Assembly (NCBI GenBank): GCA_037501455.1
Contig: CM074856.1
Coordinates: 21,721,001-21,785,000 of the forward strand
DNA length: 64,000 nucleotides
Direction: 5' to 3'
Source of the DNA: Lantana camara
Lineage: Eukaryota > Streptophyta > Magnoliopsida > Lamiales > Verbenaceae
Part shown: piece after piece, positions 18,344-30,909 of the stretch
Position numbering within the stretch: position 1 is the first letter of the stretch
Layout: each line of letters starts with the position of its first letter
The notes under the pieces: model-generated
What the model saw: only the letters and a program-made list of their open reading frames with translations
Database searches by the model: none
Told to the model about the DNA's origin: nothing
Translations under genes and position numbers: made by a program

Positions 18344-19934
18344 AAGGCTAGTACTTCATGGAAGGCCTTCGAGATGAGTTCAAAGAGGTTTTGCTTTCGA
18401 AGGATACGAGCATGTGGGATAAAGCCACAACAAGAGCTTTAAGGGTTGAAAATCAGAGATTAACGAGAAGTAAGGAAGAAGAAGTATCGGGGCCGAGACT
18501 CGAGTTGGGATTGTGCTCCAATTTACTAGCGGAAGGAAGATCCCATCAACATGGTACTCAAGCCAAGAAGATTCGTGGAAAGAAGCATAAGATCAAAAAT
18601 CTTTTGAGGTCGACGAAAGAATCCCGACCGTGTGCCCATTGTGGAAGGACTAACCGTACATACGAGGTGTGTCGGGATAGATTGAAAAGGTGCTACAATT
18701 GCAGGTCATCGGAGCACAAGGTTTCCAATTGTGATCGATCAAGGGCTAACAAATAAAGGAAACGGGATCAAAAGCTTGGAATGGGAGATCTAAATGAACT
18801 CGGAGATGGAGGTACTTGCATCCATGACACGTGCATCCATATCATATTTACTTTTTTAATTATTTGGCCCATATGTTGTGATTATTATCGGTGATTTACT
18901 CGAATGGTAATTTTGTTATGCGTTTCAAGTGCACGTTAACCTGACATGCATATTTAGTGTTTACTTGTTAAAGATTGATGCTCCTCTCATGCCCCCGATT
19001 ATGCCAACGAGATTTTGAAAAGTTGGGGTCTTGGTAATTGTTAATGGTTACCGGGGTCCAAGACCACACAAAAAGGGCTTCTCCTTATCATACAAAAGAA
19101 GACCTACAACGGAGATTCATGAAAGCAAACCGAAGTTCAAGACATCCAATTCATGAGATGGGGAGAAATTCTAAGCACACGTTCAAGAGTGAAAATCGGA
19201 CCGGGAATTCAGTGAAGGTAGAAATCAACCATGGGGTGAAGTTCGGATGAGTATCGAGGTACTAAGACACGTCGAGAATTCCAAGACAGGGCATCAAGAA
19301 CAAAGAACTTCAGGGACGACTTTGGCATTGATCGAATCATCATAATGAAATAAGTTTTCAAACATCGGTGAACGGTATGCTAAACATGCATAATTTGTGC
19401 ATCATGCATCTCTTAATTATGTTTTGAGTATGTTTGTTGTTGTTGCTTGTTAGTTGCCCCGCGGGGTAACTTTGAGCGTTCGAGTGTTGTGGTTACGTGG
19501 TAAGTTGAGGGTCGTGTTTTGCAACGAAATCAACCTAACTCTACGAAGAACCTTGGTAGTGCAAGAAGAGGGTTCCGATGTTAGACACATTGAGCCTTAG
19601 ATTGTTGGCTGTGGAGCGGCATGAGTTAGTTAACTACGCTAATCGAGAAACACCGAGCTCGAGAGTTAACTCAAATGAGCTCAAACGGCGAGAGATGAAT
19701 CTGCTTTAGACCCTCTTTATCGTGTAAGTCGACTGAGTAATTCAAATGACTAGATTGAATTGGAAATTCGAACCAATACTTCGACACTTGAAGTACACAA
19801 TTGAACCCCCTTTTTGTGTTCGAAGACCTTTGCCAGGCTAATCCTTGTCGGGATGTCACGAACCCCGAACTTGGGTGAATACGTGAGAGTTGCTCGTAGT
19901 TTAACTCAAGCGATAGAACCTGGGGACCAGGTTC
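18344..19934 (+). pseudogene. Gypsy internal remnant with degenerate gag zinc knuckle
   Basis: A frame at 18358-18756 reads EGLRDEFKEVLLSKDTSMWD, wording of the C-terminal capsid region of chromovirus gag. It ends with two Cys clusters, CAHCGRTN and CYNCRSSEHKVSNC, the latter a C-x2-C-x4-H-x4-C zinc knuckle that binds genomic RNA. It stops soon after. From 18757 to the polypurine tract about 1.2 kb shows no protease, RT, RNase H or integrase motif, so pol is missing rather than merely mutated. The 5' LTR and leader are also missing. Confidence 0.6.
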
Positions 19935-19950
19935 TTTTAAGGGGGGAGAT
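19935..19950 (+). promoter_or_regulatory. Polypurine tract (plus-strand primer) of gypsy element
   Basis: TTTAAGGGGGGAGAT stands directly before the LTR start TGTGACGCCCCG. This identifies the LTR at 19951 as a 3' LTR. Confidence 0.75.
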
Positions 19951-22900
19951 TGTGACGCCCCGCCTTTTCGGGTAATCCAGGTATAACGTCACAAGAGAGT
20001 TTAATTACGTAATTTAAATATTTTAATTGCAAATATATGAAATACGTGATGTCGCATACTCTACGTGTCATTATGAATTTTATTTCAAGTTATTTGTTGC
20101 CCTAGAATTTAATTATTATATGGTTGGACTCAAAAGTCTATTTAAGTGAAGTTTAGGGACCTAATACTTACTAGGGTTTTTGAGCCGTTTTTTGGCTAAC
20201 TTGAGCTCGGGGATTTGAATTCCAATTTTGACTTCGCCATTGGATTCGTATCGATGATTTGGTTCCAACGGAACAAGCCTCGTATTTCTCTAAAGCCGTT
20301 CGAATTCCCTACCGATTGAACCGAACCCTTCTTGAACCGAACCGAACCGGTTTCTTTTCCCCCTAAAAACCGAACCAACCTCTTCCTTTCTCCCTATTTC
20401 TTGTTTTCATGTGTAAGAAAGAAAAGAAGGAGAAGATAAAGGTTCTTCCCACCCCTCAACCTTTGAATTCTTCTCTTCGTGTACTTCAATTTTATCCGAA
20501 TAAGTCTTGTATTTCTTGCTCCATTCCATGCCCTTCGAGATGATGATGAATAGTATAATATGTACGAAAATTTCTCCCATATCTCCATTAATTCATTTGC
20601 TCTAAGATTGAAGTATATTGCTCCCTTGAACGTTCTTATCGATTATTTGTTGGAATTTTGATCATTCCTTGATTGAGCTTTAATGGAAACTTATATTATA
20701 CTAGAAATTATGCTTTTAAATTATGCTCAAGTGTTTAACCAAGCTTTTGTGATCATTTCAATACTTTGAACATGAAAAATGGTTAGAAATTATTGTTGTT
20801 GATTGCTACGTGCTACTACTGCTCATTTTCTTTCTTTCTTCCCCTGCTGCCCGACATTGTTGATGTTGTTAAATTGTGAAATGGGAGCAAGACACCCCCG
20901 TGTCTATTGTTTAGAAGGATGAACCACACGGGGGTGGGCTTTTAATTTGTTGTAATTACTTTGCCGCTGAAGTGAGCCACAACCGTGGCTGACTTTTCCC
21001 TTAAAGGGAGACACCCCCGTATCTCCCTTGAGTTTTAACCCACTAATCTGAGACACACCCGTGTAGGGGTGTGTGCTTTAGGGGAGACAAAACAGTGTCT
21101 CCCCCTCTTTGTGAGTATATGTGCATTGATTCGATCCATCTTGTTTCGTATGCTTGTTTTACGCTTTTATCCCTCCCCAAACATGAGCCTAAAGAACTCC
21201 GATTGACCTGAAATTTTGACATAATAAACCTTTTTGAGTTTAGATTTTTATGGCTTGTCTATATCGTTTCTAGTTTGAGAGTTATAACCATTTTATTTTG
21301 GTGTCGCCACTTTACCAATTTCTGCTTTTGTTCAAACTTCAAACCTAAGCCATTTTTGAATCCCTTTGAGTCATGAGTCAAGTTATATGTCGTTGGAAAG
21401 CCCTATTTATCTAGTTTCATATCCAACAAGAAAAACTCAATTTCCACTCCTCAAACTAATGTTATGCCCATTTTTCTACAACTTGTACATTTCGGAAAAC
21501 TGTCAGCTTTGGCCTAATTTCACTCGAAACCCCCTTTTCGTGATGTTATCCCATTTTTCTTGTACCTTTCCACTTTTGAACATGTTTCTAACTTATTATA
21601 TCATGTTTATGTGTATGTACTTGTTCTTATATGCATTTTATATTGCTTGAGTAATCTGAATTAATTGCAAGAACTGCATGTGCACCTTTTTAGGCGTTTA
21701 GATGTTGTGCTATGCATTAATTGTGCACATGAACATTTCTTAACATGTTTTATGAGTGTGAATGAATATGTTAAGCTATGAAATGTCCTCTTTTGCATGT
21801 CATTGTTATATAAATGAGTTATGCATACGTGATTGCATCTTTTAAGTGCTTAAGCATACGTCGTGCGTCTATATGGTTCATTATTGAGTCTAAATCTTAC
21901 ATTTTGTCTTCAGTTTGTCTAGGTGCACCTGGGGTGGTGTTTTGTTAGCCGTGTTAATACGGGGGTGGATCATCCGTCGTGTTACGACTTCGTCGGTGTA
22001 AGGTGAGGTTTAGGTTTTTTTTCTTTTTAGTTAGTGCGACCTACAACCCAATGTGCTCGTTTTCAAGGACGCATGTGACTATACTATTATATTTATATAA
22101 TAGATACGTGCTTATATGATATGTTTATGGCTTTTTCATACGGTTAAAGGTTTTGAATTATATGTACGAGCGTATGTAAGCTTGAAAACATTTTGCAATA
22201 AGGCTATGCTCCAAACCGTTTTTCTTCGTACAAGTTATACTCTTGTCCAACATGATTTGACTTAGGATGACATGGAGAGGTACGTTAAAAGCATATACCG
22301 AGTTGCAAGTTAAGGTATACAATAAGGTACATTAAGTTATGTTTAATTTGTAGTGAGTTAAGATTGGTAATGAGAATTGTTCTAATGTTATTGGGCCCTT
22401 AGAGACATGGGTTACGATGCCCGAGATGGTGTCGGGCAGTCAGGTTAAGCCTGTGCACGATCTCCATTTGAAGTACTTGCGCTCAACTTTTAGAGGTTGA
22501 GGAGGCGTGGTGTTTTGAGCCTTTGGTGAATAATCGGGAAAGGTATGATGTGGACTAGCTATCCCGTGTACATAGAGCTACACGATGTGGGGCCGTACCC
22601 CTTGTGCAGGCTTCAATGGTGTGGGGATGGATACAACATACGATTTATGTTTCTTTCGATTTTTCTTATGTCTGATAATATGACAGGGAAGTAAGGTTAG
22701 AGACCCGTACTCACCGGGTATATGAATACATTATGATATGTTGATTATAGAATGGGATAGGTTCTTTCCTTTACATTATGATATGATTTCAATATGATAT
22801 ATATAAGTTTTCTTTGAGAAATGGCTTTGGTATGCAAAACCCTACTCCCGGTTCATAGTCTTTCTTTAATACGTGCTTTGCTCTATATGTATATGCGTGT

Positions 22901-23355
22901 GGGTGTCCGTTAGCCGTCTCACTCAGTCGGTGGACTGACCCTCTCCTTCAACTTTTTAGTTTGCATGTGTTAGTTTGAGCTAGGCGGAGAAGTGAGACGG
23001 TCGGGTTTTCTCGAGACGTCTAGATCGAGTTGCATTCCATTTGCATATGGTTGAATTTATGTATAAGATTTGTATACATTGATCGGATTATGTATTTTGT
23101 TATGTATGATTTACGAGACAGGCTTCTAGGGATAGTTGAACCCGTCAATTGTTGGTTTATGTTTTGAATTCCTTGTGCATACTTCCGCTTTGCTTGTTGT
23201 TTCGCGCGTTTTTATCACGTTATAGCTCCACCTGGCTTAGCGTATGCGTAAGTCCCCATTCGCTTAGTCTTGGGCTCATGTATAGATTTCTATTTCATAT
23301 GTGGGCTTGGGTCTAGGAGCGGGGGATGTGGTTACCTACCGTGCAGGGTGCTACA
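19951..23355 (+). mobile_element. Chromovirus-type (Tekay-like) 3' LTR, 3405 bp
   Basis: Starts TGTGACGCCCCG right after a polypurine tract and ends GGGTGCTACA. The last 100 bp (GGGGGATGTGGTTACC) match the ends of the other two long LTRs in the window. Short frames inside it show no domain. The five bases after it (ATTAT) would be its target duplication, but the partner is lost with the 5' LTR. It is inserted in copia pol, which continues at 23356. Confidence 0.7.
20890..21104. repeat. Array of GAGACACCCCCGTGTCTC-type inverted repeats
   Basis: Units: AGACACCCCCGTGTCT (20890-20905), CCACACGGGGGTGG (about 20922), GCCACAACCGTGGC (20976-20989), GGGAGACACCCCCGTATCTCCC (21006-21027), ACACCCGTGT (about 21055) and GGGGAGACA/TGTCTCCCC with a 6-base loop (21081-21104). 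They lie about 0.94-1.15 kb from the LTR start. Confidence 0.8.
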
Positions 23356-24606
23356 ATTATTAATCCCAAATAAAATTAATTCGAGCAGAAGACCATATGC
23401 TACAAATGAAAGAAACAAACCCTTTGATAATACTAGCAATTTCAAAGATAGTGAACATTCAAATCCTCCTACTATGAGGCATTCTAGACGCATTCCTGGA
23501 CAACCTAAGAGATGGTAAGGATTTCTCTATCAAACATCTCAAGTGGATGATGTTCCACATATTTATAAGGAAACACTGATAGATTTGGACGTTGAACAGT
23601 GAAAATAAGCCATGAAGTTTGAATGGATTTCATGTACTCAAACCAAGTTTGGACTTTGGTCGATCCACCTGAGATAAAGACCATAGGAAGCGAAAGTTTG
23701 AAGTACTACTCCTAATATAAAGATATATGGAGAAAGATCTAAAAGATTGATAGGAATAGGATTATCACAGTTGACTTATATAGACAAAGTATTAAATAGG
23801 TTTAGTATGAAAGATTAGAAGAGAAGGAAACTTCCAATGGGTACGAGAACAGTTATTTCAAAGAAGCTGTGCTCCAAGACTGACCTTAAAAAGGCCAGGA
23901 AGTCCAGAATTCTTTATGCATTAGCAATAGGAAGCATAATGTATGCTATGCTATGTACTCGATCGAACGTATCTTATGCACTCAGTGTAATAAGCTAATT
24001 CCAATCCGACCTCGAAGAAGGTCACTGGACTGTAGTAAAGAATATCTTTAAGTATTTAAGAAGAACTAAGGATATGTTTCTAGTTTATAGAGGACAACAA
24101 GATCTTATCATTAAAGGATACTACGATGCAAACTTTGCATTGAACATGGATGATTTTAAATCCATGTCTCGATATATTTTCTACTTAAAGGCGCAATGAG
24201 TCAGAAGAGTTCGAAGCAAGCAACCACTGCATATTCGACCACTGGGGTCGAATACTTAGCTGCAAATGATGCAACTAAGGAAGATGTTTGGTTAAAAAAC
24301 TTCATCCAAGAGTTGGGTGTAGTTCCTAGCTTGAAAGACCTCGTTACAATCTTTTTTTATTATAATGGGACGGTTGCTCAAGCTAGAGAACCAATATCTT
24401 ACTAAAGGACCAAGCACATATTGAGGAAATATCACTTAATACGTAATATCATCAAAAGAGGAAATGTGCGAATTGAAAGGGTCAAATCGGTAGAGAACAT
24501 TGCAGATCCGCTTACTGAAGCTCTTAGTTAATAAGTGTTAAAGGGACATTATCAGAAGATAGGACTTAGGATTGTACCCGAATGACCTGATGGAAAACTG
24601 AGAGAT
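23356..24606 (+). pseudogene. Copia pol remnant (RT to RNase H)
   Basis: Broken plus-strand frames resemble the copia pol of the element at 51096-62823. In order: RHSRRIPGQPKRW (linker between integrase and RT), MKFEW.SCTQTKFGLW (RT start), ILYALAIGSIMYAMLCTRSN (RT end), and RNase H with SQKSSKQATTAYSTTGVEYL (24196 onward) and GTVAQAREPISY. Many stops and a large loss of RT sequence. A degenerate polypurine tract (CTGAGAGAT) precedes the 3' LTR at 24607. This is the 3' half of the old element whose 5' LTR remnant is at 16272-18343. Confidence 0.75.
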
Positions 24607-25603
24607 TGTTAGGAATATTGCCTTAAAACTAATTTTGTAAATAGTTTACTTTACTATTTTCTTGTAAAACCGCAAACAAACTTTGAATAATAAATGAAAT
24701 GATTTTGTTCATAGGCAATCACTTCTTTATGTGTCATTTGATGTCTTATTTGGATTTGATTATTTGTGCATGTATTAGAACTCCCCTAATCTATAAAGAT
24801 GTTAAGGACCTTGTCATTATGAGAATCACAAATGAAATAAGTCCTTAACTTAAATTGGGATTAGAAACTTCTCGAAGTCAATGAGTCCGACTGACAAGAG
24901 AGTGTCGACTTTGACTCTGTTGAGACTTGATTGTGTTCAGAAGGATCATCTAGTTTTATAGGGGTGTAAAATGTAGAAATTGATGCTTACACAATACACA
25001 AGGGTGCTTATTAAAAGAACAAGTTCAGTGAGGTGTCCCGCGTGAGAAGATTCCTAAATTGGAAAAGGCGTTCAAAGAAACTTCCAGATTAAGAAATATC
25101 TCACAGGTCAATGACGTGATTAATAATCCTTAGACTTGAGATTCTACATTATCTCATATGATCTAACTCTGTAATCTTTGATATAGACTCAAATGGATGT
25201 TGCCACTACACAGCTAAATTACGTCTATATTGGGATTACACAAGTGGTATATGAAGAAATGCTAGAATCAATAAAGAACTTATACTTTCTATGAGAAAGA
25301 TGATCTCTTACTAGTTAAGTTGTTCGCAGTCCATTTATAAAACCCTTGGCCAAGGTGTAAAAGATCAAGACATGAAGAAAAATGGGGATTTCTTGGATTG
25401 AGATCTAAATGAATATGAAACGAACTTAACTTTAAAAATCAAAATTAAAGCTCTATGAATATTTCCATGCCCTAGATCTTGATTGAGAGATACGATTGTA
25501 GGAGGATTGTATTCCACTGATGATCATTGACTAAAAGGTTTTTCGATTCATTTCGTTATTCGGCTAGGGGTCACACACCCATTGCTAGATTATGATAGTG
25601 TGA

Positions 25604-28600
25604 TGTGACGCCCCGTATTCTCGACTTCCAGGTACACTCGCCACGCGTGTGGTTTCCGAGAGCTAGGATCGTTTATTTATTATTATGAAACTATATGTTT
25701 ATTATTATATTATTTTTTATTCTTGAATTTTAAGAATAATTGTTAAGGACTTATATGATAGAATTTGAATGTTATGCTAGTATGATTGTGAATGTGCCCG
25801 TTTGTATCCGAATTTGATTTCGATTTTCATGAAAACTTGATATGCATGAGATATTTATGTTATGAACATGTTTATATGCTCGTCGTATGTTTTTGAATTC
25901 ATTTGATGTGGTCTTGGACCCTTTTGTTTTAAACGGTACTTAAAGGAGCTAAATGCCATTTAGCGTACCTTGGGTTTCGGGCGGCATAACTTGAGTTCAG
26001 GAATTCAGATTTGAATTTTGTCACCACTGTTGGACTTGTATCGATGATTTAGATCCTTTGGAATAAGCCTTATAACTTTTTAAACCCGTTTGAACCTCGA
26101 AAATTTCACCGAATCGAGCTCCGCGCGTCTAAAGTACCACCTTTGACCATTTTGGACATAACTTCCTCATTTCTTGGCCAAAATACCTCAAATTTGGGCC
26201 CACATGCCCCTAAATTGATCCCCTATCAGATGTTAAGTCCCCCATTTTGTCCACTAATCAAGAAAGAAGGGAAAATTTCAGCTGCAGCAAGAACAAATAA
26301 CCCATCCCATCACTACTCACCCATTGAAGATTTTGAGCTCATATCTTCACCAATCTTCATCCAAATCGAAAGGTAAGCCTAGATTCTTGTTCTCCATCCT
26401 CTTGTAGTTCGTTTCATCCATTATTTGCTGATTTTGAGCTTGTATAGATAGAGTTATGGATGATGACATAAATAGTGTGAATAGTAAGGGCTTTATGTTC
26501 ATTTGAAGATTCAAGCATGTATCCTTGTGTTTCCTTTTGATTTAATGCATGAAATATTTTCCTAAGGCATATATTTATACTTATGTGAACTTGTATTGGG
26601 TGGTAGTTAGGGATTTATGAGATTGTCATTAATGAACTTTGAATGAAATGGAAGATTATGAACTTGTTTATACCTCTTGCTTTTGTTTCATGTTGTGGCT
26701 CGTTTGAAATTTTGATGCATGAACTCACCTTATTATGTTACCTTGATGATGGATTGGTTTACTTGGAGTTTCAGGGGGAAAACAGGGGGTTGAACTTCGA
26801 GTTTTCAGCCGCTGCGCACGCTAACGCCCGTTAAGGGTGTAAGGTATGGCCATACCTAATGGCGTTACCTCAACCTGGGGCCTCTATACCTACTTTTACG
26901 GGCTTCGTTCATTTGTTTGCCCATTTTACTCATTTCCCTCCCCGATCTTGATCCTTATGTGTTGTGTGCTTGTTTAAATGTATGAATTGCTATGTTATGA
27001 GTTGAAATTGCTTGGTTTTGACATGTTTTATGTATGAATAATGTTTTATGAATTTTATGGTTTGATTTACGGGGTGTAAACATGACTTTCGTGTATGAAC
27101 ATTTAAGTGCTACAATATGACCTTCCTTGCAACCCTTGCATTCCTTATGTGTTTAATAGATTCCTTTCACCTCTAAATGACTTATATACATTGTAAACAT
27201 GTTGATATACGTGTTATGATTATTTTATGAAGTTTATGGAGCAATTTGATATGATTTATGAAAGATATGAACATGATCTCTTCATGTATTGAATGAATTG
27301 CTTGTTTATGTGTCTCTAAGACATTAATTGTGCACATGAACATTTTCATAAATTAATATCATCAACATCTCATATCATATCATCTCATGAGCATGCCGTT
27401 CGTTAAATATTTGGTTCATGGAGTTGAGTCTTACATCTAGTTATTATTTTCTTATATAGAGGTTGGTCTAGGGCTTGAAGAGCAGGCTCCTTAATTCGTA
27501 TCCTTTCTCTTTTATAAGGAGGTTTTCTTTATGTATTTAAAAGCCCGTATTATCCAATGTGTTGATTTCGGCCAAAACCTTAATATATATTTATAGTTTT
27601 CGAAAATACAAATGTTTTCATAAAGAAACCTCTTCTAAAATGCATGATTTCATGATCAACCATTTTGGCGAGAAAAATGCAAGCACATGAATGGGCCCGG
27701 GGAAATGTGGAATTGGAAACCGGTACGGCACCGGACAGTCGGGTGTGCCTCTACACACAGTACCCTTTCAGAATTTCCCGCACGAACGAGGAGACCGTGA
27801 GGCGGGTTATTCTTGAGCCGGTGGTTCATAAACCATCGAAGGAGCGGGTAGGAGTCATGAGCCCCCGTCTCAACATGTTTATAAGATGGCTTGAGTCTTG
27901 CAAACTTGACCATCAAATCGTTGGAAAAATGATGGACAACAAATGACATAAATGTGAATGTAATGAATTGCATGATTGCCTATCACTTGACATGAATCAA
28001 TTACACTATGGGAGTTTAGTTGGAGAATTTACCCACTCATCGGGTCACGAATAGCCTAATGCTTTAATGTAATTAATTTGATGCTTATAATCCCGATTAT
28101 TGATCTCCTTCTAAAATATTCACTTAGATCCTTGCCAAAACTATACTCGGGATTATAGGTTGCATGTTATGTGACTTATATATATAAACCCCTCACACGG
28201 TCTTCACAGACTGACCCCTCTTCACTTTCAGATCTTGCAGGTTTGTGCTAGGCGGGAAATTAGAGTTCGTCGTGTCTTTAATTTGTAGCCTAGCATGTTC
28301 ATTCATATGTATAGATACTTGTATTTTGTGAATGTATATGACTATTTTGGAGATTGTGATATTTGGGCCGTGGTGGCCATAGTTGGATTGTATACTTGCT
28401 AACTACTCCTTTATATAATGTTTGCTTCCGCTTAATGCTTGTTGCATCGTAATTATTTGTTAAATGGTTTAAGGGTTAGCCCGCTTAGCTAGGGTTCTTT
28501 TTTTTTGTCACCCGTTCGTCACGTGTTCAATTCATGTATAGACTTCCATTTCATACGTGGATTGGATGCTTGGTGCGGGGGATGTGGTGCCTTTTGACGT

Positions 28601-28610
28601 GGGTGCTACA
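25604..28610 (+). mobile_element. Solo chromovirus-type (Tekay-like) LTR, 3007 bp
   Basis: TGTGACGCCCCG at the start and GGGTGCTACA at the end, with the 5-bp target duplication TGTGA at 25599-25603 and 28611-28615. Removing it rejoins the copia LTR as TAGTGTGATCTGTGGAC. A clean LTR with duplications and no internal region marks recombination between the two LTRs of a former element. Small frames inside it show no known domain. Confidence 0.85.
26815..26880. repeat. Palindromes inside the solo LTR
   Basis: TAACGCCCGTTA (26822-26833) and the perfect 16-bp palindrome AGGTATGGCCATACCT (26842-26857), followed by TAATGGCGTTACC. They lie about 1.21-1.27 kb from the LTR start, the same zone as the arrays in the other long LTRs, but with a different sequence. 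Confidence 0.7.
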
Positions 28611-29553
28611 TGTGATCTGTGGACTAATTAATTGAATATGAGTATTAATTAATTAGGGTCACTGCTAATCGACTAATGAAGCTAGAGGGTCATATATAAA
28701 TGTCAGGTCACGAGGGTTTTGCTAGGACGTTAATCAGATTAACCTAAAAATGGTCAAACAGTTTACCATATGGGGTCACACGTGTGTGGACCCATGTCAC
28801 GTGAATGACACAGGTGACTTCAATCCACACATGTGGATACTTTATTAATTAAATTTTGTTAATTAATTTTGGATTTTTAATTAATTTAGAATTGATTGTT
28901 AGGCACAAACCAAAATAATGAACCCGATGAATATTTAATTAGGAATTAGTATTTATTGAATAAGTTACTTATTTAATTTTGTGTTAGTTAAAATGAAATA
29001 GATAAGTCCTAGCAGGGTTAGGATAAGATTTCTTGAAACATTTTCTAATAAGATAAGATCTTATTTAATTAAAGATATTGTTTAATTAGTGAATTATTGA
29101 GTAAGAAATCAAAACCTACTAGACTTAGGAAAACCTTATGGGGTTCAATCCATATGCCTTATAAATAAGAGGTTTGGGGTTCTTTTAGGGTTTAGACCAA
29201 CGTTCTTAAAGTGTTAACTATTTTGAGATAAAGTCAATTCATGTTTTCATACAAAAACCCTAGACAAAACGCAAGCACATAGAACTAACATTCTCAATAG
29301 CTTGATCGTGACATAGGACTGGTGTGAATACGCTTTAAAGGATTTCTATTTTGGACTCTTCAAAAAGAACGTTCGAGGGACAATACCGCTTGAAGGGTTT
29401 TTGATAGACGGATCAAACATTACAAGAAACCTTCAATAATTGTAAGTTTCTTCAAATCATGCTTGAAGGTTTTAAAAGTAATATTACAAACACATGATCC
29501 CTTCGAAATTTTTTTTAAATTTCCACTATTTTTACTCTATATTTTCCAATAAT

Positions 29554-29889
29554 ATATATCCAATTTTTATCAAAAATTGTTTTTTCATCAAAAATATCTA
29601 CGTGGTTGTCACATCATAAATCAGAGAAAATGCATACTTAGACTAAATTGCTAACATGTTCAAATACATTCAATAAAGATAAAATAAAAGAATTACATCT
29701 AAATGCATCCAAATAATTTTTTTTTATTTTGTTCAATATGCATAAATTTAGAAAGAATATTTTAAAGTATAAATAATAATAATATTAAGGTTGGAGAAGA
29801 TGACCTTCTTTTTTTTTTTTAATTTTATATTTCTTATGTTTTATATATTAATTAAATATGAAGCTAAAAAAGATTGTTTTTAAAAATTA
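29554..29889. repeat. Left arm of an older inverted repeat around the Tat insertion
   Basis: The block AATATCTACGTGGTTGTCACATCA near 29597 is complementary to sequences near 42900-42930 and 43105-43130 on the far side of the Tat element. The Tat element therefore appears to have landed inside an older inverted-repeat element. Nothing coding is seen. Confidence 0.45.
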
Positions 29890-29894
29890 TCATG

Positions 29895-30480
29895 TGATCG
29901 AGGCAAAATCTCGATCAGAAGTCGGATCTTGAACCTGGTCCGATCACTTGAATTTTTTGAAGTGGAGAAGCCAACTATGGCTCAGAATCTGAAAAGGATA
30001 AAGAGAAAGGTGAGCACGAGGCCAACTCGGGGAAGGTGGGAGTGGTACCCGCGTTGGCACTCCGACGCTCAAGTCAGATATCGAGCGGTAATGATCAAAT
30101 TGGAGTGCATTAAATGTAGTAGTTGGAAGTAGTTACCTGTGGTATAAATGTGGGCATCTATATAGGGTAAGAGTAATGATGACCCTGTTCGACGTGTTGA
30201 TGCCTCAAGCTAACAGGTGTCCCACTATAGGGGTGCATTAAATGCTTGGTTAGCCACTTCTCTCTGGGCCAATTAGTGGCCACGCCAGCTTATGGGTCGA
30301 AAACTGTCGAAGCATATAGGTCGAGGCTTGAGTCAGTCTTACACGGTCGAGGTCACAGCGGTAAAAGTAGGTGGGGTGAATCGGTCTCGTGATGGCTCGA
30401 AGAAGACATTCAATATGGTCGAGATGCCACATGGCGAATGATCAATGGTCAACGTAGGGAGATGGGTCCACACTACGTCA
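29895..30480 (-). mobile_element. Tat element 3' LTR
   Basis: TGATCGAGGCAAAATCTCG to CACTACGTCA on the plus strand. It pairs over its whole length with the right LTR. Confidence 0.85.
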
Positions 30481-30497
30481 TGAGCCCCCCCCAAAAT
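30481..30497 (-). promoter_or_regulatory. Polypurine tract of the Tat element
   Basis: Minus strand TTTTGGGGGGGGCTCA stands directly before the 3' LTR start TGACGTAG. This primes plus-strand DNA synthesis. Confidence 0.7.
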
Positions 30498-30601
30498 GTC
30501 ATCTGTTAGGGCTGACGTGGAGAGAATATTCATCTCTCGAGGTGGGACCCATCGCAATCATTGCGCCTTTTCATCTTCTCAATTCCCGCCAATTTTACCT
30601 C

Positions 30602-30610
30602 AATAAATAG
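30602..30610 (+). promoter_or_regulatory. TATA-like box for the antisense gene
   Basis: AATAAATAG on the plus strand, followed by CTTCTCTATACATTCA. It lies outside the LTR and about 300 bases before the first ATG of the antisense gene. A likely 5'-UTR intron (donor near 30741, acceptor TGTAG ending at 30908) separates it from the ATG. Confidence 0.4.
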
Positions 30611-30909
30611 GGCTTCTCTATACATTCATTTTACCGTTTCCAAAAAATTTGAAGAGAGAGCTCCGAGCGATTCCAAGCATCTGAGTATCGAGTGATCGTT
30701 TGTTCCAGAGATGAGAAGCTTTCGACCTTTTTTCAAACACACAGGTACTCTATCGACTTAAGCTTGTTACTTTCTTTCTTTTCCTTTTTATTTTTTGGTA
30801 GCTTCGAGGGAAAGGCTCGCCGCTCCCATCTCCGAGAGCTCTCTCTCTCTCTATTTGCTCGAATCATTTTCAACAAGTAACTTTCTGAGTTATTTTTGAT
30901 AACTGTAGG

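Larger units (their letters stand above)
24607..29553 (+). mobile_element. Copia 3' LTR, split by a solo gypsy LTR
   Basis: Starts TGTTAGGAATATTGCC, like the complement of the LTR at 51096-52963, and ends near TTTTCCAATA. Removing the solo LTR and one target copy leaves about 1.94 kb, close to the 1.87-1.92 kb of the young copia LTRs. The promoter region keeps CTTATAAATAAGAGG (29159 onward). Divergence from the young copies is obvious by eye, so this element is much older. Confidence 0.75.
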
